From positions 7,750,001 through 7,814,000 of the forward strand of contig CAUJLY010000002.1 in assembly GCA_963281155.1 (NCBI GenBank): DNA of 64,000 nt, written 5' to 3'. The notes below the pieces were generated by a model. That model had not been told where the DNA came from, made no database searches, and saw only the letters and a program-made list of their open reading frames with translations. This DNA comes from Rhabditophanes sp. KR3021. Lineage: Eukaryota > Nematoda > Chromadorea > Rhabditida > Alloionematidae. The position numbers and the translations under genes were made by a program. Positions 56,814 to 64,000 of this stretch are shown piece by piece (within the stretch, counting starts at the first letter, position 1; each line of letters begins with the position of its first letter).

Positions 56814-57805
56814 CAAAAATCCTAGTTAGAGTCATATTATTTGGTCAAGAATGCAATAGAACAATTTCTGATTGTAAACATTTTTAATTCCAAATACATT
56901 TCATCTTAAAATAAAGATCATATAATATTTGCTTAGATTAATATCCTGTTAATTCTAATCAACAATTAAACTTGCGACATCACATAGAAGCAATATGTTG
57001 TTATACATAATACGACATTGCTTGGGATTTCTTATCACTTTTGGCACTTTACAGTAATCTACCTTAATTAACTTTAATAACACACTCTAACACAGTAATA
57101 CTCTTTCTACAAAAACACAAAGTGGTCACCTTAAGAGGTGTTGGTAATACAATATGATTAGGGGAATGTACTTACTTTTAGTTTAGGAGATTGTCTTTAG
57201 GCCTTAACGTTTACAGGTATAGTATGGCTTCCAGAACACTAAAAGATGAGACCTATAAATAATGATGCTAAATAATAATGGCCTATTAATTGATTTGTAT
57301 AGGATGGTTATTAATAATAATGTGATGTAATAAATGTGTTTGATGATGAATGCTTGTTATTTCGGTTGTGATTGGAACGTCTTGTTGGTGCACGCACACC
57401 ATATTTGCATCTATTTCAAGAACATTTTTCTTTTATAATAAAAAATATTTTTAATTCGTTATCTTTGTGCATCATTTCAAGTATTTATAATAAACAACCT
57501 CTGAAGTAAAAGAATAAAATAAGCATATATGTATGTCTAGTTGGTACATTTTAATTGATGAGTTTGTAAGCTTCAATGGTGTTTTTTAGAATTTAAAAAT
57601 TATTATATCTTTTTGATGTAAAGTTTGTATTATTTTATGTAACAATTTGTATGTTTTTGGAGTAAAATGATAATATAATACAACAATAAGTATTTTTTAA
57701 AATAAACCCCGATTCATTATCAATAATTAAGTAACTACATTTAGTTGATAGAATTATTTATTATAAAAAGAGTTTATAAGATTAGTTTAAAGTTAATTGA
57801 TAAGG
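56814..57805. other. Intergenic upstream of IgGFc-like copy C
   Basis: No gene seen. TTATTATAAAAAGAG at 57760 is a probable TATA box. CCGATTCATTATCAATAATTAA at 57709 matches the upstream region of copy B. Confidence 0.5.
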
Positions 57806-59282
57806 ATGCAACAAAATATTTTAGTAGCTATTTTATTATTTGTCACTTCCGTAAATACAGCTGATTCGGATGGAAAAGATTTTATATTTTCCTTCATTGC
57901 TGATGTTAAAGTATATTCTCCTGATATTATCACAGCAGTTATAGTCATACCATCTTTTAATGATAGTTCATGTACTTTTAAATATACACAAACATCAGAT
58001 AATCAAATATTTACTATTATAAAAAATGCTACTTTCGGCAAAACGAATGAGGTAGCTATTAATATTTAAAATAAATATTATTTTTTAGATTTCATTCAAC
58101 TATAAAGAAATTCTTTTGGAAACATCTTATTTAGGTAATTATTTCAATAACGTTCCTGGCAAAGATTTTCGTATATTTGCAACTTGCACTGAAGAAGTCA
58201 AACTTATTGGCAGAATTTCATATTATACCGAGGGTTGGGGAGAACATTTTTTGATACCCTCTATTCAAAATGCTGGAAATAAATATATTTTTGGTACGCC
58301 TAGTGGTTATTTATATCCAAAAGGTTCAATCACAATAATGCCAATATTGCAAAAAGAATTTATTACTATAAATATTGTTGGATATTTAAACGGTTTAAAA
58401 GTTTCAAATGAAACAGTTCAATACGATACCTCAATTGGTCAAAATCAAAATTATATAACTGTCCAAACGATTGATTTTCATTATAACAAGAATCTTACTA
58501 TAATTATTACAGGAACATCTCCAATAATGCTATCATACGCTTCTTATTATACTGCACCAAATAATGTGGATGATAAAGAATGTGGAAAAACATGTTATCC
58601 CAATTATGTTTCATTTATGCCAATGCCTGTAGTTTCAAAAAAATGCAACTCTCTATTATCTCATCCGGATCAAAGAATGATCACACATGATTTTACGAAA
58701 AGACTTTATATTTCTCCACCAAACGTTGATTTAAATTGCGATGAAACTTTTTCAATAGATGTTTACAACAAAGATAATATCAATGGAAATATTGAAATCA
58801 TAAATACTGTCGGATTAAGTAGTTTTGAATTAAAAAATACATCTGAAATAGCTTTATCTACATATTCTGGGCAAATGCCAATGTATAGACTTGGGTCATT
58901 TCATAATGAACCAGATTATCTTACAGCATACGGATTATTTGCTCATTATGTACCAAGTGTAAAGGAATGGGTAACAGGAAAAACTCAATTTTATACTCTT
59001 GCTAAAAAATGTTATTTAGAATTTTATACTGACGCTGATGGTAGCAATATTGACTTTATAAAAGTTGATGGTCTAATTCTAAAAAAGTATGATGTCAAGC
59101 TCAATAAAATGAACTATTTTGGGACAACATTTGGACACTTTATAATGCCTCTTGATGGTTATGGATTACATACTTTTGAAAATAATGGCAAGTATGTTTT
59201 GTATGTTCTATGTCAAAATGTCAACAGTGCCTTTGATGGAGCTGGTTATTTAACAGGCTTTAACAAAAGAAATGTCAATTAA
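57806..59282 (+). CDS. Secreted IgGFc-binding-domain-like protein (copy C)
   Basis: Exons 57806-58051 and 58089-59282 with a 37-nt intron (GTAGCT...TTTTAG) give 479 aa. The signal peptide MQQNILVAILLFVTSVNT precedes ADSDGKDFIFSF. The body follows copy B nearly block for block: FRIFATCTEEVKLIGRI, EHFLIPSIQNAG, ITIMPIL, INIVGYLNGLKVSNE, CGKTCYPNYVSFMPMP, DQRMITHDFTKRLYISPP, WVTGKTQFYTLAKKC, GAGYLTGFN. The intron falls after KTNE in both. Intact and probably expressed. It heads a cluster of broken relatives downstream. Function unknown; extracellular by its signal peptide and cysteines. Confidence 0.8.
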
Positions 59283-59620
59283 AATCATAGCTGATTTGGG
59301 TAATATCATTTTAAATAATGTGATTATTGCAGACAGTTTTTGCATTGCTGTCAGACATTTGTAAAAATAATAGATAACAAATCAATTATTAAAAATAAAA
59401 TTAATGTGTATTTAAGTATGTAAGATTGTGTGTCTTTACTTGTACAAGTTTGTAATTTTTCATGATTCAAAATGTATTTCTTTGTGAGATAAATTTATTA
59501 AACATTTTTATGATAAAGACTTGTATACTTTGTTGGTATTGTTTTTGTATCTTTCTGTGACAAATTAAACTGATGATTAGAATTCTTAACTCAGTTGATT
59601 ACCAAAATTATAAAATAACA
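59283..59620. other. Spacer between IgGFc-like copies C and D
   Basis: AT-rich, no ORF. The 5' exon and signal peptide expected for copy D are missing here. Confidence 0.5.
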
Positions 59621-60264
59621 TTATGATGACATTATCACTGCGGTCATTGCCATTCCATCATATAATGATAGTATTTGCCATTTTAAATATACACAAACAT
59701 CTGACAATAAAATAGTTGCTGTTAGTAGAAATGCAACTTTTCGCAAAACAATTATGATTTCTAAAATAAATTTAAATTATACAGAAGTTCTTTTGTCAAC
59801 TCATTATAATCCTCCAACATTCGCTAACGTTCCTGTAAAAGATTTCCGTATTTTTGTAACATGTACTAAAGAAGTTAAGCTTATTGGTACAAATTCAGAA
59901 TCAACTTATGGTATAGGAGATCATTTTTTAATTCCATCTATTGATAACTCTGGAAATAAAAATATTTTGGGTGTTCCAAGTAGTTATCAAAAGATAAAGG
60001 GTTCAATTGCAATTATGCCAACAGTGCAAAAGAAGTCTATTAAAGTAAATATTACTGATTACGTAAATGGTTTATTATATTCAAATGATACAATTCAGTA
60101 CAATACTACAATTGGACAAAATCAAAATTATATCGCTGTTGGACCCCTTTTTGTTTTTGATGATAATTCCAATGTTGCAACAATTATTACAGCAACATCT
60201 ACAATAATGTAAGCTTATGGATCCACTTTTGCTACAACGAGCAATGTAGATTTGCATATAAATT
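59621..60264 (+). pseudogene. IgGFc-like copy D, truncated at both ends
   Basis: Reads DDIITAVIAIPSYNDSICHF, then FRIFVTCTKEVKLIGTNS, DHFLIPSIDNSGNK, VNITDYVNGLLYSNDT and TATSTIM before a TAA at 60210. It then continues AYGSTFATTSNVD in the same frame to another stop. No signal peptide is present, and the C-terminal half is lost. The intron seen at KTNE in copies B and C is absent: KTIMISKINLNYTE reads straight through. Confidence 0.8.
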
Positions 60265-61045
60265 AAACCAACATTTCTAATCAATTTTGTTTAACTCAAG
60301 CTGTAGCACCAATATTTCTTCAATTTATATCTTGTGGTAAATTATATATTTTGCTTAGTTATTAATTAATCACTATTTTTTTGGCAATTTATATGACGGG
60401 GAGACTGAATTTTATGAACAAGCAAATTATTCCCCTCCCGAAAGAGTGCTTTCAACAGTAATTTATAAACAGAAATTTTTTTGATCATTACTTCCAAATT
60501 CAGATCTCCTCGTAATGAATCGTCAGACTTAAAGTTTTTTATACAAAATTAAAATAGTACACATTAAATAAAAGACATAAACCCCTCGATAGTTCGAACT
60601 AAATAAATAAAATGCTTTATCGCTTTCAATCTAATAAAAGTTGATTTTAATAAATAAATTGCCAGCTTAATGCATTTGAAGAATAATTAAGAGATTCTTT
60701 TTATGCAGGTTTCAAGGAAATGTTGGTATTCTTAATGCACTTTAAACACGAGATTTATTAAAATAATTAGATGAATTATATTATCAGTTACTGTTTTGAT
60801 TACATCCCGTTCCCTTGGTAAGGCAAGTTCAGTCATCTTTTAATTTATCATTGGACTTTCGATCACATTAGTAACTCTTTACTATATTGTGCCATCAATA
60901 AATGTGTCAAAAAGATAAGGTGACAATTTTGAGGTTTATTTTTTGTTTGATGATAATAGAATAGGCAATGCATTCATGATATTAAATTGGTTTTATTGTA
61001 ATTAAAGAGTAATTATTTAAAAATATATAAGCATCTAAATTGATT
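60265..61045. other. Intergenic, no gene seen
   Basis: AT-rich with no family remnant recognised; the missing C-terminal half of copy D is not here. Confidence 0.5.
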
Positions 61046-62557
61046 TTAAGTTGATTTTTTTTGATTAAAGCCAGTTAAATAACCATTAGCATTATAAGGT
61101 CCATTTACATGCTTACAAATTACATAGGCCACATATTTGCCATAATTTTGAATTGTATGCAATCCGTATCCATTTATTTTCCACAACAAATTGAGTATAT
61201 TGGTTATTGAAAAATGGAAGAAGTTTACGATCATATTTTAAAGTATCCATGTTATGACCATCAATTTTAATTAATTCAGCATTGCTACCAGTTGCATCCG
61301 CATAAAATTCAAGGATGCAATCTTTTGCTAAAGTGTAAAATTGAGTTTTTCCTGTTATCCATTCGCTTGTACTAGGAACATAATGCATAAAGTGTCCAAA
61401 AGCAGTAATGCCATCTTCATCCATAATAGATCCAAAGCGGTTTGGTAGACATTTGTCCTCCAACTGTTGAAAAACCAGCTACTTCATCATTTATTAAAGA
61501 AATTTGAGTAAGACCTGTTTTATCAACAATTTGTTCAGTGCCTCGAACATTATTATTCTCATCATATACTGTTATTTTTGTAATTGCATTACAGTTAGCA
61601 CCTAAATTTGGTGGAGAAACATGTAGTCTTGTTGTAAAATCATTTGTAATCATTCTTTGATCCGGTGGTATCAAGAATGAATTACATTGCAATGGTTGAG
61701 AGGCAATTGGCATAAATTGAACAAAATCTTCATTACAAGATGATCCGCATGAACCATCTAAATTATTTGTTGTAGTCAATGGTGCTTCAAATGATAACAT
61801 TACAGGAGAACTTGTTGTAATAGCAATTGACGTATTCCAATCAGATGTGAATGGGCTATTGTTAATTGAATAAAACTCAACACTTGCATAATACTGATTT
61901 TGACCAAGTGTAGTATCATATTGAATTGTTTGATTTGAAAAGAACGCGCCATTCACATACCCAACAATGTTTATATTAATTGAACCCTTCTTTATTAACA
62001 GGCAAAATTGCGATTGTTCCCTTTATTGGCACATCTGATGTTGGCATTGCAAAATTGTATTGCGTACCTGCATTTTTTAGTGATGGGATTAAAAACATAT
62101 CTCCCCATGCATATAATGGATCTGCAATTTTACCGATAAGTTTGACTTCTTCGGTACATGAGACAAATATTCTGAAATCTTTGCGAGATCCAACATAAAA
62201 TTGATTATCATGGTAAGGACAAATTGAACAATAACTTGTTTGATATTTAAAGTAAACTAAATATATTAATTATGTGCTTATTAATAACTATTTACCTCAT
62301 TCGTTATACCAAATATAGCCATTTCTTGAAGTGTAACAACTTGGCTATCCGAATTTTGTGTATATTTGAACGAACATACGGTGTCATTGTAGGAAGGAAT
62401 TACTATTACAGTTGTTGTTGTAGCTGGAGACAAATCCAAGGCAATAATCATCATAGCTAAATGCAAATACAAACTCTTTTCCATCAGAATCAACAGCATT
62501 TCCTTGTTCAAGAAAAAATCCAGTAATTAAAAGTGAAAAAATATATTTCATCAACAT
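61046..62557 (-). pseudogene. IgGFc-like copy E, full length but frameshifted
   Basis: Minus strand. Signal peptide MLMKYIFSLLITGFF and DSDGKEFVFAF at 62557-62470, then a shift into the frame of VIVIPSYNDTVCSF. A GTAAAT donor at 62294 follows TNE as in the other copies. Exon 2 reads FRIFVSCTEEVKLIG, then shifts in a GGG run near 61980 into INIVGYVNGAFFSNQT. It shifts again near 61450 (before FGSIMDEDG) and near 61170 (before GYGLHTIQNYG). Four shifts with otherwise well-kept protein indicate recent inactivation, or a locally poor assembly. Confidence 0.8.
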
Positions 62558-63669
62558 ATTAAATTATAGTGAATAATATTAAAATGAACAAGCACACCTA
62601 TATAAGTATTTTTTATCTTATCATAATTATCAAAAAATATTCTTTTAAGTAACAATTAATTTATTGCGATGATGGTGACATGATGTCATATTTAAAAACT
62701 ATTATGTAGCCTAGTTAAGACTGTTATCAACGCATTTTATAATAGAATATTGATTGATAAGAATTAATAAAATAATAATTGTATAAGATTAACATCACAC
62801 ACTTTATTAAGAAATTTTTTTAATGAAGTACTTTGAAACATTTTAATCATCAAAGATTTTTATTTGGATTTTAAAAGTAAAAAATTCACTTTTATTTAGC
62901 TCAAACAAATGAGTTTGTGATCATTTTTTCCGTATTTCTGGTTGGCTAAGTTCAGTAATGTCGATAAACCCCATAAAAGCTATGAAGAAATAACATATGT
63001 TTATTAAAGAATGATTATATAATAAAGATACATACATGAATATATCTAATAGTTACATAATATCAGTATTCAACATTTTATAATAATGCATAAGAATCGC
63101 TAATAGTTATAAGTACAACAAATGCAAAGTTGTTCAAAATGATTCATGTATTCAATTTTAATTGTGTGTTCAGAATTTGTTGTTTGACTTGTATAAGATT
63201 AATTGAATGCACCAAAAGAATTTGATTTTAAAAAATGCCAAATTAAGTGGCTAGCATCAAGATATACTTAATAAATGCTGGTTTTTTTTAAATCTTTTGC
63301 TTTTTAAAAAATTTGATTGCAGATTTGATAATTAAGAATAAGTTTAAATGGAAATCTTAAAACAATATTTTTATTATTTTAGACTAATGCAAGAAGTAGT
63401 ACTATTAAATTCATTTGTATTCTTTATGTAGTATAATATAACAAGTGCATAAAGGTTTAAATCTTTGTTCTCTATTAATAAGCTTTTGATCAAAGAACAC
63501 TCTAATAACAGATCTGTATCAGTTATTGGAAGAAAATGTTTAGAAAATGAAGCATCTATTATTATATGTGGCGAATACAAAATGTCATACAAGAATACAA
63601 CAAGAGAAACAAAAATGAAGTACTCTTGTTGTACAAGTGCCAATTGAAAGTTAACTTAGTTCTAAAATT
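62558..63669. other. Intergenic, no gene seen
   Basis: Short ORFs at 63374-63643 and 63465-63647 overlap on opposite strands with no domain. Confidence 0.5.
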
Positions 63670-63798
63670 TTAAGATGAAGAATGACAACCATCATAATTA
63701 TAAGAAAAAACAAAGTTCTTTCCATCTGAATCGGCAGAATTGACTATGATGATAGAAAATCCACAAATTAATAGTTTCAAAATAAAAGACAGCTGCAT
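63670..63798 (-). pseudogene. IgGFc-like copy F, 5' end only
   Basis: The minus strand reads MQLSFILKLLICGFSIIIV, then NSADSDGKNFVFSYNYDG, and stops at 63670. The signal peptide and conserved DSDGK-x-F-V-F start are intact, but the following domain is missing. Confidence 0.75.
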
Positions 63799-64000
63799 GT
63801 TGGATATGACAAAATGTAAATGACCAAAGTTTATATACAGTTATTCTTATTACACTTTTAAAAAATATAGATACTTATAATTAGTATGATTGTTTATTGC
63901 GATAAGGTGTTGTATATATTTAAAATATAATGAACTATTATTTTGTCCACTATCAACACACCCTGCTACATAATATTTTTTTACTTAATAATATCTCAAT
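63799..64000. other. Window end, presumed promoter side of copy F
   Basis: AT-rich; CTGTATATAAACTTTG on the minus strand near 63835 is a probable TATA box. Confidence 0.5.

Overview
The window is nuclear DNA of a nematode. The evidence is eleven spliced-leader (SL) RNA genes with a 22-nt SL1-like exon, many nematode chemoreceptor-type GPCRs (one clearly Srt-like), a transthyretin-like secreted protein, an ShKT domain, replication-type histone genes with 3' stem-loops, very short introns (mostly 33-48 nt, GT-AG) and strong AT richness. The SL exon differs from the C. elegans SL1 exon in its middle (GGTTTAAAAAACCC instead of GGTTTAATTACCC). Together with the tiny introns this points to a clade IV (Panagrolaimomorpha/Strongyloides-like) worm. 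That placement is inference.

Layout. 0-8 kb: a 3-exon chemoreceptor, four tandem SL RNA genes, tRNA-Ala(AGC), an intact 4-exon UDP-glycosyltransferase, a hAT transposase relic and a second chemoreceptor on the minus strand. 8-17 kb: mostly decayed genes (a tyrosine phosphatase pseudogene and others), an intact IgGFc-binding-like secreted protein, a chemoreceptor paralogous to the first, and hAT and mariner relics. 17-31 kb: two SL RNA genes on the minus strand, a divergent SET8-like protein, an Srt receptor, a 5' exon of ribosomal protein eL22, a second IgGFc-like gene, a chemoreceptor with a decayed copy beside it, a nuclear-receptor relic and a SKN-1-like CNC/basic protein. 31-42 kb: three SL RNA genes, a large cysteine-rich repeat protein with an ShKT end, a transthyretin-like protein, two more SL RNA genes, then a histone cluster H4<->H3, H2A<->H2B. 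42-55 kb: small unknown genes, an HP1-like chromodomain protein, a pre-SET-like relic, a non-LTR endonuclease and a Mutator-like transposase relic, and an Ala-rich secreted protein. 56-64 kb: an IgGFc-like gene cluster with one intact gene and three broken copies.

How parts fit together. The SL genes share one rigid promoter plan (PSE-like box at -54, TATA box at -30). Their flanks, and in one case a histone-gene tail, have been copied around the window, so SL and histone loci appear to have moved together. The coding content is typical fast-evolving nematode accessory sequence: chemoreceptors, UGT, IgGFc-like and other secreted proteins, mixed with transposon debris. A chromatin theme (core histones, HP1-like, SET8-like, pre-SET relic) may be coincidence.
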